Shown piece by piece: positions 44,266 through 53,005 of a stretch of DNA of 64,000 nucleotides; position 1 is the first letter of the stretch, and each line of letters starts with the position of its first letter. Below the pieces are notes generated by a model. The model did no database searches and had not been told where the DNA came from. It saw nothing but the letters and a program-made list of their open reading frames with translations. The stretch is from Paenibacillus sp. FSL R7-0345 (GTDB lineage: Bacteria > Bacillota > Bacilli > Paenibacillales > Paenibacillaceae): the NCBI RefSeq assembly GCF_038595055.1, contig NZ_CP152002.1, positions 6,506,501 to 6,570,500 on the forward strand, in the 5' to 3' direction. The position numbers and the translations under genes were made by a program.

Positions 44266-45450
44266 TTATCCTTGCTTAGCGGCAGCCGGGTAGACAGCAG
44301 GAGCCGGCAGATCCTCCTCCACTTCCTGCCCGTGCAGGCGAACACTCATGATAAGGCCGATACTTGCCATATTAATCATCAGTGAGGTTCCCCCGAAGCT
44401 GATGAACGGCAGCGTAATCCCCGTGAGCGGCATCAGGCCGATAAATGCACCGATATTTTCAAATATCTGATACAGAATCATCGCCACAACACCGACAATC
44501 AGAAAAGGTCCGCTGCGGTCCTTGGCCTCCAGGGCTATCAGAATCATCCGGTGAATCAGGATAAAATACAGCAGCAGCAGCAGAGCAGAGCCGACAAAGC
44601 CGAACTCCTCGGCAATCTGCACAAAGATCGAGTCAGAATACGTATACGGTACGCGGTCGGTCTGCACCGAGCTTCCGTTCATATAACCCTCCCCGCTCAT
44701 GCCGCCTGAGGCTATAGCCAGCTTCGCATTCTTGGTGTGGTAACTGGCTTTAGCCGTCGCTTTTTCAGGGACGAGCCAAGGGTCAAACCGTTCAACCCAG
44801 TGCGAACGGCCGATATCGGTCAGAAAGGTCTTCAGCTCATCGTGATAATGGATATAACTCATTATTCCGGCAATTGCCGTTCCCGCTACGAGCACAATTC
44901 CGATCAGCGCATGCGAGAATTTGATATTTCCGATCCACAGCAGGCCGGCCAAAATGACGATATAAGACAAGGCATTACCAAGGTCGTTCTGGCTGATTAC
45001 AATCACGAACGGCAGTAGAGTCAATAGCCCGAGCGGCACGACATCCTTCCAGAACAGCAGCTTGTTCTTATTTTTGCGGAACAGCACCGCCGCCAGAAAC
45101 AGAATCAGGATCAGCTTAAACAGCTCCGCCGGCTGGATGCTCAGGCTTCCGATCTTCAGCCAGCCCTGGGCACCATTCTGGGTTTTGCCGATAAAACTGA
45201 CCAGCACCAGAATTCCGATACCGGTTATATAGATATAAAGTGCATATTTGACGATCAGCCGGTAATCAATGAACGTCATGCCCAGAAAAGCAACCAGGCC
45301 AAGGATATAGAACTTGATCATTTTAATATGATGACCGTTCAGGCCGTCTCTTCCGTGGGTCACACTGTATATAGAGAGAATGCTGATAACCATCAGCAGC
45401 AATAGAACGACTACGATAACGCCGTCAATCTTTTTAATCTTCTGAAGCAT
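44266..45450 (-). CDS. RodA/FtsW/SpoVE-family glycosyltransferase, copy 2
   Basis: A 394-residue SEDS-family protein, paralogous to the one at 42942-44108. It shows ISQNDLGNALSYIVILAGLL, ASGGMSGEGYMNGSSVQTDR, the catalytic-Asp segment TYSDSIFVQIAEEFGFVG and ISFGGTSLMINMASIG. It ends in a short Pro/Ala tail (AVYPAAAKQG) absent from copy 1. The ATG follows a weak GGAGACAGGAT site. The two copies have separate terminators, so they may be expressed under different conditions. Confidence 0.92.
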   Translation of the reverse strand: MLQKIKKIDGVIVVVLLLLMVISILSIYSVTHGRDGLNGHHIKMIKFYILGLVAFLGMTFIDYRLIVKYALYIYITGIGILVLVSFIGKTQNGAQGWLKIGSLSIQPAELFKLILILFLAAVLFRKNKNKLLFWKDVVPLGLLTLLPFVIVISQNDLGNALSYIVILAGLLWIGNIKFSHALIGIVLVAGTAIAGIMSYIHYHDELKTFLTDIGRSHWVERFDPWLVPEKATAKASYHTKNAKLAIASGGMSGEGYMNGSSVQTDRVPYTYSDSIFVQIAEEFGFVGSALLLLLYFILIHRMILIALEAKDRSGPFLIVGVVAMILYQIFENIGAFIGLMPLTGITLPFISFGGTSLMINMASIGLIMSVRLHGQEVEEDLPAPAVYPAAAKQG

Positions 45451-45547
45451 ATCCTGTCTCCTTACTCGTTACTTGAGCTTCCACTTCAGCAGCTGTAGAA
45501 GTCCGTTCATTCTTATTGTAAAGGAAGGGGCAGCAAAAATACAATTT

Positions 45548-45582
45548 CACCGCCGGCTGTTCTTCTAACAGCGGGGGCGGTG
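45548..45582 (-). terminator. prmC terminator
   Basis: CACCGCC and GGCGGTG close a stem containing an inner CTGTT/AACAG hairpin. AAATTGTATTTTTG follows on the minus strand. It lies about 90 nt past the prmC stop. Confidence 0.65.
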
Positions 45583-45673
45583 AAAGATAGAGAATTACAT
45601 TCGTGTAATGCGCGTTAGCTCAGTGTAAGGCTCACGGCCTGCGGCTGAGATGCAGGGGCTCAAGCAGAGGCAC

Positions 45674-46594
45674 TTAGCGCGCGATGCCCAACACGTGGCG
45701 GGGGATGCCGGCGAGATCGTCGATGGTGACGATCTCGGTCCAGTGGCCCGCCGCGCGCAGCAGCGCGGCCACATCGCCGGCCTGTCCCTGGCCGAGCTCA
45801 AAGCCGACCAGGCGCGGGGCTGCCGGCAGCAGCGGCAGCTGCTCCATCATGCGGCGGTACGGGTCCAGCCCGTCGTCGCCGCCGTCCAGTGCAGTGCGCG
45901 GCTCATGGTCGCGCACCTCGCGCTGCAGCCCGGCGATGTCACCGCCGGGGATGTACGGCGGGTTGGAGACGAGGATATCCGTCTCCATCCCCGCAAACGG
46001 CTCGAGCAGATCGCCGAGCCGCAGGTCCACAGCCGCGCCATGCCGCAAGGCATTGCGCGCGGCCACGGCCAGTGCGCCTGGCGAGATGTCGCCGGCGCAG
46101 ACCCGCCACGCCGGCGCTTCGGCCGCCAGCGTGACGGAGATGGCTCCGCTGCCGGCGCCGATGTCGACGGCGGCCAGCGGCCTTGCGCCGTGTGCGTCGC
46201 CAGCGGACGGGACGAGCCCGTCCGGCCACAGCTCCGCACCGTACTTGAGAATAGCCTCGACGAGCAGCTCCGTCTCCGGCCGCGGAATCAGCACGTCCGG
46301 CGTTACCTCGAACGCCCGTCCGTAAAACTCCTGCTCGCCGATGATATACTGCACCGGCTCACCAGCTGCCCGCCGGCGGACTGCAGCTTCCCAGGCGTCC
46401 TTGAGCGCCGCGGGAAAAGGGTCAGCCAGCGCCATATAATAAGCGGCTCCGCTTACGCCCAGCACATGCTCCAGCAGCAGCTGGCTGCTGCGCTGCGGCT
46501 CGTTGCACCCGCTTTTGTCCAAAAAAGAAGAAGCCTCCGCAAAGGCTTCCCGGATGCTTTGCACATGAGGCATGACATATAAGCCGTGTTTCAA
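45674..46594 (-). CDS. prmC: Release-factor glutamine N5-methyltransferase
   Basis: Methylates the Gln of the GGQ motif in release factors, using SAM. The 306-residue product has the N-terminal helical domain, the SAM-binding DIGAGSGAISVTLAAEAPAW and the catalytic NPPYIPGGD. The start is taken as TTG 46594, 9 nt after AGGAG and 4 nt past the prfA stop, which implies coupling to its substrate gene. From about 45680 to 46350 the sequence is much more GC-rich than its neighbours, with nearly all third positions G or C. Confidence 0.93.
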   Translation of the reverse strand: MKHGLYVMPHVQSIREAFAEASSFLDKSGCNEPQRSSQLLLEHVLGVSGAAYYMALADPFPAALKDAWEAAVRRRAAGEPVQYIIGEQEFYGRAFEVTPDVLIPRPETELLVEAILKYGAELWPDGLVPSAGDAHGARPLAAVDIGAGSGAISVTLAAEAPAWRVCAGDISPGALAVAARNALRHGAAVDLRLGDLLEPFAGMETDILVSNPPYIPGGDIAGLQREVRDHEPRTALDGGDDGLDPYRRMMEQLPLLPAAPRLVGFELGQGQAGDVAALLRAAGHWTEIVTIDDLAGIPRHVLGIAR

Positions 46595-46598
46595 AGCA

Positions 46599-47669
46599 TT
46601 ATTCTCCTTTTTCCATCAATTCTGCCTGCTCAGCAATCGACAGCGCCGAAATGATGTCTGTAATTTCCCCGTTCATTACCTGCTCCAGACGGTGCAGCGT
46701 CAGGCCGATCCGGTGATCGGTTACCCGGCTCTGCGGGAAATTGTACGTGCGGATCCGCTCACTGCGGTCGCCAGTACCGACCTTGCTCTTACGTTCCCCG
46801 GCATACTTCGCTTCCTCTTCCTGCCGTTTCACATCGGAAATCCGGGCACGCAGTACCTGCAACGCCTTCTCTTTGTTGGAGTTCTGCGATTTGCCGTCCT
46901 GACAGGTAGCTACGATACCGGTAGGAATATGGGTTACGCGCACAGCAGATTTAGTCGTATTAACGGACTGTCCGCCCGCTCCGCTGGAGCAGAACGTATC
47001 AACGCGGATGTCTTTATCATGAATCTCAATTTCAAAATCTTCCGCTTCCGGCATCACTGCTACCGTTGAAGTGGAGGTATGAATCCGTCCGCCGGATTCT
47101 GTGGCTGGAATACGCTGTACGCGGTGTGCGCCGCTTTCGTACTTCATCTTACTGTAAGCACCGCGGCCGTTAATCAGGAAAATAACTTCCTTGAAGCCGC
47201 CAAGGTCGTTTGAGTTCACATCCATCAGCTCAACGCGCCAGCCTTGGGCATCGGCATAACGGGTGTACATCCGGTACAGGTCGGAGGCGAACAGCGCCGC
47301 TTCATCCCCGCCGGCCGCGCCGCGGATTTCGACGATTACGTTCTTGTCGTCATTCGGATCCTTGGGCAGCAGCAGAATGCGGATTTTCTCCTCCAGCTCG
47401 GTCTGGCGCGAGGACAGGTCCTCGATCTCCATTTTGACCATTTCTTTCATTTCATCATCAAGCTTCTCGGCCTGCATCATCTTGGCTGCCTCGAGCTCTT
47501 CCATTACATTTTTATATTCAGCATAGGCCTCAAAGGCCGGCTGCAGATCGGATTGTTCTTTGGAATAGTCCCTCAGTTTCTTACTGTCGTTTGCAACATC
47601 CGGGTCACAAAGCAGTTCACTGAGTTTCTCATAGCGGTCCGCCAATGATTGCAATCGGTCCAACAACAA
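46599..47669 (-). CDS. prfA: Peptide chain release factor 1
   Basis: Ends translation at UAA and UAG. The 356-residue product contains the GGQ motif (SSGAGGQSVNTTKSAVRVTH), the stop-codon-reading PAT tripeptide (HRVQRIPATESGGRIHTST) and the N-terminal coiled coil. The start is TTG 47669, 7 nt after AGAGGTG. prmC follows after 4 nt. Confidence 0.97.
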   Translation of the reverse strand: MLLDRLQSLADRYEKLSELLCDPDVANDSKKLRDYSKEQSDLQPAFEAYAEYKNVMEELEAAKMMQAEKLDDEMKEMVKMEIEDLSSRQTELEEKIRILLLPKDPNDDKNVIVEIRGAAGGDEAALFASDLYRMYTRYADAQGWRVELMDVNSNDLGGFKEVIFLINGRGAYSKMKYESGAHRVQRIPATESGGRIHTSTSTVAVMPEAEDFEIEIHDKDIRVDTFCSSGAGGQSVNTTKSAVRVTHIPTGIVATCQDGKSQNSNKEKALQVLRARISDVKRQEEEAKYAGERKSKVGTGDRSERIRTYNFPQSRVTDHRIGLTLHRLEQVMNGEITDIISALSIAEQAELMEKGE

Positions 47670-47753
47670 GGGAATTCACCTCTCCTGATTCAATATATTT
47701 CGCTTAAATACTTAAAATTACAGGTTACAGTAACAATAGATATACGACTTTAT

Positions 47754-47762
47754 ATTATAGCA
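47754..47762 (-). promoter_or_regulatory. Putative extended -10 promoter of prfA-prmC
   Basis: On the minus strand TGCTATAAT is a TGn-extended -10 element, 85 nt before the prfA start. No good -35 accompanies it, as is usual for extended -10 promoters. Confidence 0.4.
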
Positions 47763-47877
47763 CCGTTCTTGTCAGTTGGCTACAGTACGGCGTGCTGAAT
47801 GCGTATATCTTTGCAAAAAAGTTTCCAGCCGCCCTATAGTATGCAGAACCCTTTGTCATTTATTCCGACGGTCCTGC

Positions 47878-47924
47878 AAAAAGAAGCCATTTCAGCAGCG
47901 GATACCCGCCGCAAAAATGGCTTC
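47878..47924 (-). terminator. ychF terminator
   Basis: GAAGCCATTT and AAATGGCTTC enclose an inner GCGG/CCGC hairpin. TTTTTGCAGG follows on the minus strand. Confidence 0.85.
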
Positions 47925-47953
47925 CTATCTTTAAGCGCTAGCAGCTGTGCAAT

Positions 47954-49054
47954 TTACACATTGAAACGGAAATGCATAACATCGCCGTCCTGAACCAGAT
48001 ATTCCTTGCCTTCGAGGCGCAGCTGTCCGCGTTCTTTGGCACCGTTCATTGAACCTGCAGCGAGAAGGTCGTTGTAGGCCACAACCTCGGCACGGATAAA
48101 GCCGCGTTCGAAGTCGGTATGGATAACACCGGCAGCGCCCGGCGCCTTGGTTCCTTTGCGAATCGTCCAGGCACGGACTTCCTGCACACCGGCAGTGAAG
48201 TAAGTGTACAGACCAAGCAGCTTATAAGCCGCTTTAATCAGACGGTTCAGACCGGATTCCTGCAGACCCAGCTCTTCGAGGAACATTTCTTTGTCTTCGC
48301 CTTCCAGCTCGGCAATTTCAGCCTCAACCTTGGCACTGATCGGCACTACTTCAGCATTCTCAGCAGCTGCAAATTCACGGACCTGCTTAACGTACGGGTT
48401 CTCCTCAGCAGTTGCCACTTCATCTTCGCCCACGTTAGCTGCATACAGCACCGGCTTCAGGGTCAGCAGGTGCAGATCGCGCACGATCAGCCGCTCGTCA
48501 TCCGACAGCTCCAGGCTGCGCGCCGGTTTGTCTTCGTACAAAGCTTCCTTCACACGCTCCAGCACTTCAACTTCCTGGGCGTATTTCTTGTCGCCGCCCT
48601 TGATGTTTTTGCGGGAACGCTCAATGCGCTTCTCCACGCTTTCAAGGTCAGCCAGAATCAGCTCCAGGTTAATCGTCTGGATGTCGCTGATCGGATTAAC
48701 CTTACCGTCTACGTGGGTTACATTCTCATCCACAAAGCAGCGGACAACATGCACGATTGCATCCACTTCACGGATGTGGGCGAGGAACTTGTTGCCCAGG
48801 CCTTCGCCTTTGCTCGCACCGCGTACCAGTCCGGCAATATCAACAAATTCAAAAGCGGTCGGAACTGTCTTGTTCGGCTGCACCAGCTCAGTCAGCTTGT
48901 CGAGACGCTCGTCCGGCACTTCCACGACACCGACATTCGGGTCAATGGTGCAAAAAGGATAGTTAGCGGATTCCGCACCCGCTTGTGTAATTGCGTTAAA
49001 CAATGTAGATTTACCAACGTTTGGCAATCCGACGATACCAGCTTTCAAAGCCAT
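47954..49054 (-). CDS. ychF: Redox-regulated ATPase YchF (Obg-like)
   Basis: A P-loop ATPase associated with ribosomes. The 366-residue product begins ALKAGIVGLPNVGKSTLFNA (G1), followed by NYPFCTIDPNVGVVEVPDER (G2), the DIAGLVRGASKGEGLGNKF switch and a C-terminal TGS domain (TYFTAGVQEVRAWTIRKGTK, DFERGFIRAEVV). The nucleotide-specificity loop YAANVGEDE lacks the NKxD form, as expected for YchF. ATG 49054 follows AGGAG. Confidence 0.97.
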   Translation of the reverse strand: MALKAGIVGLPNVGKSTLFNAITQAGAESANYPFCTIDPNVGVVEVPDERLDKLTELVQPNKTVPTAFEFVDIAGLVRGASKGEGLGNKFLAHIREVDAIVHVVRCFVDENVTHVDGKVNPISDIQTINLELILADLESVEKRIERSRKNIKGGDKKYAQEVEVLERVKEALYEDKPARSLELSDDERLIVRDLHLLTLKPVLYAANVGEDEVATAEENPYVKQVREFAAAENAEVVPISAKVEAEIAELEGEDKEMFLEELGLQESGLNRLIKAAYKLLGLYTYFTAGVQEVRAWTIRKGTKAPGAAGVIHTDFERGFIRAEVVAYNDLLAAGSMNGAKERGQLRLEGKEYLVQDGDVMHFRFNV

Positions 49055-49715
49055 TTATATGACAACTCCTATTTTCGGTTGTATTGATCCACCGCATAAT
49101 TACCGACTTGTGATCTAAACCATTATATATTAGAACAAAACCGCCAGCAACAGCGGATGTCCGGGGGGTGTGTCAGAAAAAAGGCGGGGTCCGGACGCAG
49201 ACTGTACAGCCGCTTCTATGGTATGTGTAGGAAGTAATGTGCGTTTTCCCCTGATGCGTGTGCTCTTCAGTATGAAAATACGGCAAAACACATCATTCCG
49301 CCTGCCCTTGGCCCGACCCATAATTCTAACGGACTCAGATGCGCTTATTCGAGCCAAAATCCGCTTTGAGGCACGCTAACGGACTCCAACGCTCTTATTT
49401 ACGGAATTTTGTCTTGGTTGTGGTCGTTTGTGAGCAGATAAGAGCGGTACAGTCCGTTAGCGCTTCCGGCCAGCCGTTGCATCAAGAAGGGCGGCCGCAA
49501 CCTGCGGATACAGTTACTTAATGGGGCAATCCAACCAGCAGCTTATCTGAGTAACTCAGCTGAACACTCCTCTATCCCCCGGCATGCGGCTTTTAAACCA
49601 TTACAGCTGCTATTCCTCCCGTAACCTTTGGCAGCTCATGCTGGCTGCGGTGGTTTATAACACATCCGGCCGGGATCGTACCCGCACAGGCGCAAAGTAG
49701 CTTTTGCAAAATAGA
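49055..49715. other. Non-coding region with interspersed repeat
   Basis: About 660 nt with no convincing gene. Short frames occur but lack ribosome sites and run through the repeated motif at 49326-49460. The rest (49461-49715) shows nothing recognisable beyond a few short palindromes. Confidence 0.6.
49326..49460. repeat. CTAACGGACT interspersed repeat, three copies
   Basis: Two direct copies, 49326-49349 and 49376-49399, share CTAACGGACT followed by CGCTTATT or CGCTCTTATT-like ends and are exactly 50 bp apart. A third copy lies inverted at 49437-49460 (reverse complement CTAACGGACTGTACCGCTCT...). The inverted arrangement would let outer copies pair. It looks like an extragenic repeat family rather than a gene. 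Confidence 0.75.
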
Positions 49716-49741
49716 CAAAAAAAGACCCCTATGGAGTCTTT
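49716..49741 (-). terminator. Terminator of the idi-GNAT unit
   Basis: AAGACTCC and GGGGTCTT stem with an ATA loop followed by seven T on the minus strand, 28 nt past the GNAT stop. Confidence 0.85.
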
Positions 49742-49768
49742 CAAGTCCAAGTCCAACTTCCAGCTCCG

Positions 49769-50239
49769 TTAAAGCTTTTTGGACATCGTAATATCCGTAA
49801 TCCCGTAGCCCATCTTCTGATACAGCTTAAAGGCGCGGTCATTATCACCGAAGACATGCAGGCCGATCCGTGTTACTCCCATGGAGCGCGCCTCCTCATC
49901 CAGCAGTGTCAGCGCCATGCTTCCATATCCGTTCCGCTGGTAAGGCTCGAAGATATAAAAATCGTAAATAAAAGCTTCCTTGCCCTGGCGGCCCTGAACC
50001 ACGTTAAACCAGATGTATCCGGCCTGGTCATCGCCGGCGTTCTCGACAATGGAATATAAGTAGGCACCTTCGGTGTACAAGCCCTGCGGCAGATAGCCGC
50101 TCATCTCTTCCTGAGACAGCTGCATCGCGGTGTCCTGCTCCCAGGCTCCGATTCTTATTTTGTCCTCCGCATAATCGCGGGTTGACTGCTTTAGAAAAAA
50201 TTGAAAGGTCGGTTCGTCCATCCTGACCAGCTTAATCAT
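49769..50239 (-). CDS. GNAT-family N-acetyltransferase
   Basis: A 156-residue acetyl-CoA-dependent acetyltransferase with unknown substrate. Motif A with the acetyl-CoA pyrophosphate loop is visible as FEPYQRNGYGSMALTLLDEE. The following strand is IGLHVFGDNDRAFKLYQKMG, the usual GNAT motif B. ATG 50239 (MIKLVRMDEP) follows AGGAAG; an upstream ATG at 50266 has no ribosome site. It starts 30 nt past the idi stop, so it is probably co-transcribed with idi. Confidence 0.88.
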   Translation of the reverse strand: MIKLVRMDEPTFQFFLKQSTRDYAEDKIRIGAWEQDTAMQLSQEEMSGYLPQGLYTEGAYLYSIVENAGDDQAGYIWFNVVQGRQGKEAFIYDFYIFEPYQRNGYGSMALTLLDEEARSMGVTRIGLHVFGDNDRAFKLYQKMGYGITDITMSKKL

Positions 50240-50269
50240 GTGTCCAGCACTTCCTTTATACTTCATTAA

Positions 50270-51397
50270 TTATTGGCGCTTCAGCAGACGGGGTGTTCCC
50301 CGCAGTGCTGACAGATCGGCTGCGCCGATGCCGAACATGGCAATCCGCAGCTCCAGCTCCACCTGAGCCAGCGCCCGGTCCAGCGCCTCCTCGGACTCCA
50401 CCGCCGGCCCGAGCAGGCTGCGGCCGAAGCCGGCCAGATCAGCGCCGAGTGCGAGTGCTTTGGCGGCATCCACGCCATGCTTCAGGCCGCCGCTGCCGAT
50501 CAGCGCGCCGTGCGGGGCGGCCGTCCGTACCCCGCGGATGCATTCAGCTGTCGGAATGCCCCAGTCGGCGAATGCCTCCGCTGCTGCCCGCCGCACAGGG
50601 TCGGTGCTGCGGAATTTCTCCACCTGGCTCCAAGAGGTGCCGCCTGCACCGGCCACATCGATGAAAGCCACGCCGGCATTGTACAGCCTGAGCGCAGTAT
50701 CACCGTCGATGCCCCAGCCAACCTCCTTGATGCCGACTGGTACCGGCAGCGCCCGGCATACTTTTTCGATTTCGGCAAGCAGGGAAGCGAATCCGGTATT
50801 GCCTTCCGGCTGGAACACTTCCTGCAGCCCGTTCAGATGCAGCACAAGCCAGTCAGCCCCGGCGATCTCAACAGCCCGCCGGCACTCCTCTACACCGAAT
50901 CCGTAGGACAGCTGCACGGCCCCGATATTGGCGATAATCGGTACGCCGGGCGCCCGCTCACGTACACGGAACGTCTCGGCCAGCTCCGCCCGCTCCACGG
51001 CTGCCCGGACAGAGCCGACACCAAGCGCCCAGCCCCGGCGACCGGCGATTTCAGCCAGTCTGGCATTAATCGCGCCAGTTGCCTTGCTGCCGCCAGTCAT
51101 GGAGCTGATCAGCAGCGGTGTCTGAAGCTCACGCCCCAGGAAGGCTGTGCGCAGTGAGATGTCGTCGAAATTCAGCTCAGGCAGCGCATTATGCACAAAC
51201 CGGTAATCTTCCAGCCCGGTCGTAATTCCGCTGCCGCCTACGTCCTCATTCAGACAGAGCCGTACATGCTCCAGCTTGCGCTCCCCTGTTGTGGAGGAAG
51301 GCAGCAGGGACTTCTCCCCGGCAGCGACTGGCAGCTGCGGGTCCCCGCCATCTTCAGCCGATGAGGATTGTGTAATCTTATACGGCAATTGTTCCAT
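50270..51397 (-). CDS. fni: Type 2 isopentenyl-diphosphate delta-isomerase
   Basis: An FMN-dependent enzyme that interconverts IPP and DMAPP, supplying isoprenoid precursors. The 375-residue product has RKLEHVRLCLNEDV near residue 40, LLISSMTGGSKATGAINARL, ALGVGSVRAAVE, IANIGAVQL, the catalytic-region LHLNGLQEVFQPEGN, and the phosphate-binding DVAGAGGTSW and IGSGGLKHGVDAAKAL. ATG 51397 follows GGGAGGAGA. It lies 132 nt downstream of the carotenoid operon, with which it is functionally linked. Confidence 0.94.
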   Translation of the reverse strand: MEQLPYKITQSSSAEDGGDPQLPVAAGEKSLLPSSTTGERKLEHVRLCLNEDVGGSGITTGLEDYRFVHNALPELNFDDISLRTAFLGRELQTPLLISSMTGGSKATGAINARLAEIAGRRGWALGVGSVRAAVERAELAETFRVRERAPGVPIIANIGAVQLSYGFGVEECRRAVEIAGADWLVLHLNGLQEVFQPEGNTGFASLLAEIEKVCRALPVPVGIKEVGWGIDGDTALRLYNAGVAFIDVAGAGGTSWSQVEKFRSTDPVRRAAAEAFADWGIPTAECIRGVRTAAPHGALIGSGGLKHGVDAAKALALGADLAGFGRSLLGPAVESEEALDRALAQVELELRIAMFGIGAADLSALRGTPRLLKRQ

Positions 51398-51442
51398 GCT
51401 GTCTCCTCCCTTGTTCCTGATCTGCACATCCAAAACCGTAAA

Positions 51443-51490
51443 ATGCCGGACCGGCCGGCATCTCTTTTGCCAAGAGCACGCTTCATTATA
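51443..51490 (-). promoter_or_regulatory. Extended -10 promoter and hairpins ahead of fni
   Basis: On the minus strand TGCTATAAT (51493-51485) is a strong extended -10. Downstream of it come a CTCTT/AAGAG hairpin (51476-51462) and the hairpin ATGCCGG-CCGGT-CCGGCAT (51461-51443), followed by TTTTACGGTTTT. The last could terminate the carotenoid operon or attenuate fni. Confidence 0.45.
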
Positions 51491-51529
51491 GCATCGCTGT
51501 CCGGCAATTGACAGAAACGCAGGCCACTC

Positions 51530-53005
51530 CTAGCTTTCACCTGCAATATGCTCGCCTACAAGCCGTCCCGATAAGGATACGACCGGTGTCCCTCCCCCGG
51601 GATGCGTCGTTCCGCCCACATACCACAGCCCCTGAACATCCCGGGAACGGTTAGCCGGGCGGGAGAAGGTCTGGCGGACAGAATTGGAGGAGATGCCGTA
51701 AATCGCGCCCTGATGGGCAAGAGTGTCGGCAGCAATATTTTGCGGGGTATAACGCTGAAGCACCTCGGCCTGCTCCAGTCCCCCAATCCCGAAGCCGTTA
51801 AGTGTCTCTGTGATCCGCCGCCCGTATACCTCCGCCTCTCCGGCCCAGTCGCAGCCGCTGTTCAAATAAGGGGCGTTAGCCAGAATGAACAGATTGCTGC
51901 CATCCTCCGGGGCCATGCCGGGCTCAGAGTAACCGGAATAGCATACGTATACTGCCGGGTTTTGCGGAGGGCGTCTTTTGCCAAAAATGTCTGTGAACTC
52001 AGGCTCATACTGCTCCGGAAAAAATACCGTATGATGCAGCAGCTGCTCATATTTCTGCCTCACACCGGCAAGAGTCACCAGACCAGACAACGAGGGTTCA
52101 TAGCGCGCGATCCTGCGGTCACTCATCGTCCTTCTGGCAGATCCAGGCAGCAGCATGCGGCTGACGCTGAGCACATCCCCGCCGGCAATAACAGTCCGCG
52201 CCGGATAAAAGCCGCGTGAAGTCTCAACCCCTTCGGCCCTTCCGCCAGCCACAGCGATGCCTGTAACCTCTGTTCCGGTAATGATTTCGACGCCCAGCCG
52301 CCGGGCCAGCGCCACCAGCCCTTCCACCAGCTTATATGTACCGCCTTTAACCCCGTATACTCCAAGTTTAGCCTCTACATGGCCCAGCATCGCAAAGATC
52401 GCCGGAGACTGGTAGGGGGATGATCCCACATAGGTGGCATAACGCCCCAGCATAGCAAGTGTATTGGGATGTCTGAAATAGCGCTGAAGCAGTGACTGCA
52501 GAGTTAGAAACGGCCGGACCCGCAGCAGGTCCCGTACCAGCGGCAGGGACAGCTTATCTTTCCAGGAGAGCAGCAGCCGGTTGAGGAACTGCTTTTCACT
52601 CAGCCTGTACAGCAGTTCAGCTTCGGCCATGAATTCCCTGTAGCGGTCAGCGTCATGAGGAGAGTAGGCTGCAATCTGTTCACGCATAAATGCCGTGTTC
52701 CCTGATAAGTCGACCGTATGCCCGTCTGCAAAAATATTCCGTGTCCGCGGCTCCAGCTCATACAGCTCGACGTACTCCTCCATCTCAGCGCCGGCAAGCT
52801 CGTAGAGCGAGCGGAATACATGCGGCATGGTTATAGTGCTCGGGCCCCTGTCAAAGGTATACCCTTGCTCCGTAACACGCTGCAGCTTGCCGCCAGGCTG
52901 TGCCTGCCGCTCCAGCACGGTCACCTTCCAGCCCTTTGCCGCCAGCGTGACTGCACAGGACAGGCTGCCGAAGCCGGCACCGATAATAACCGCCTGCTTG
53001 TTCAA
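51530..53005 (-). CDS. CrtI-family carotenoid desaturase/oxygenase, third paralogue
   Basis: A 491-residue FAD-dependent oxidoreductase of the phytoene desaturase family. The N-terminal dinucleotide fold is AVIIGAGFGSLSCAVTLAAK with an acidic ending ERQAQPGGKL. The C-terminal FAD block is GLWYVGGTTHPGGGTPVVSL. A TTG start at 53005 after GGGAGG overlaps the preceding TGA (TTGA), so translation is coupled to the glycosyltransferase. By position after the glycosyltransferase and acyltransferase genes it may be an oxygenase (CrtP/CrtNb-like) acting on a C30 carotene, but the exact reaction cannot be read from sequence. Confidence 0.88.
   Translation of the reverse strand: MNKQAVIIGAGFGSLSCAVTLAAKGWKVTVLERQAQPGGKLQRVTEQGYTFDRGPSTITMPHVFRSLYELAGAEMEEYVELYELEPRTRNIFADGHTVDLSGNTAFMREQIAAYSPHDADRYREFMAEAELLYRLSEKQFLNRLLLSWKDKLSLPLVRDLLRVRPFLTLQSLLQRYFRHPNTLAMLGRYATYVGSSPYQSPAIFAMLGHVEAKLGVYGVKGGTYKLVEGLVALARRLGVEIITGTEVTGIAVAGGRAEGVETSRGFYPARTVIAGGDVLSVSRMLLPGSARRTMSDRRIARYEPSLSGLVTLAGVRQKYEQLLHHTVFFPEQYEPEFTDIFGKRRPPQNPAVYVCYSGYSEPGMAPEDGSNLFILANAPYLNSGCDWAGEAEVYGRRITETLNGFGIGGLEQAEVLQRYTPQNIAADTLAHQGAIYGISSNSVRQTFSRPANRSRDVQGLWYVGGTTHPGGGTPVVSLSGRLVGEHIAGES

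Noticed and set aside
46599..47669. Possibility that prfA is RF2 with a programmed frameshift
   Set aside because: The stop-codon motif is PAT (RF1), and the frame is continuous.
49130..49521. Two short frames (75 and 60 codons) in the ychF-GNAT gap
   Set aside because: No ribosome sites, no recognisable protein features, and both cross the CTAACGGACT repeats.
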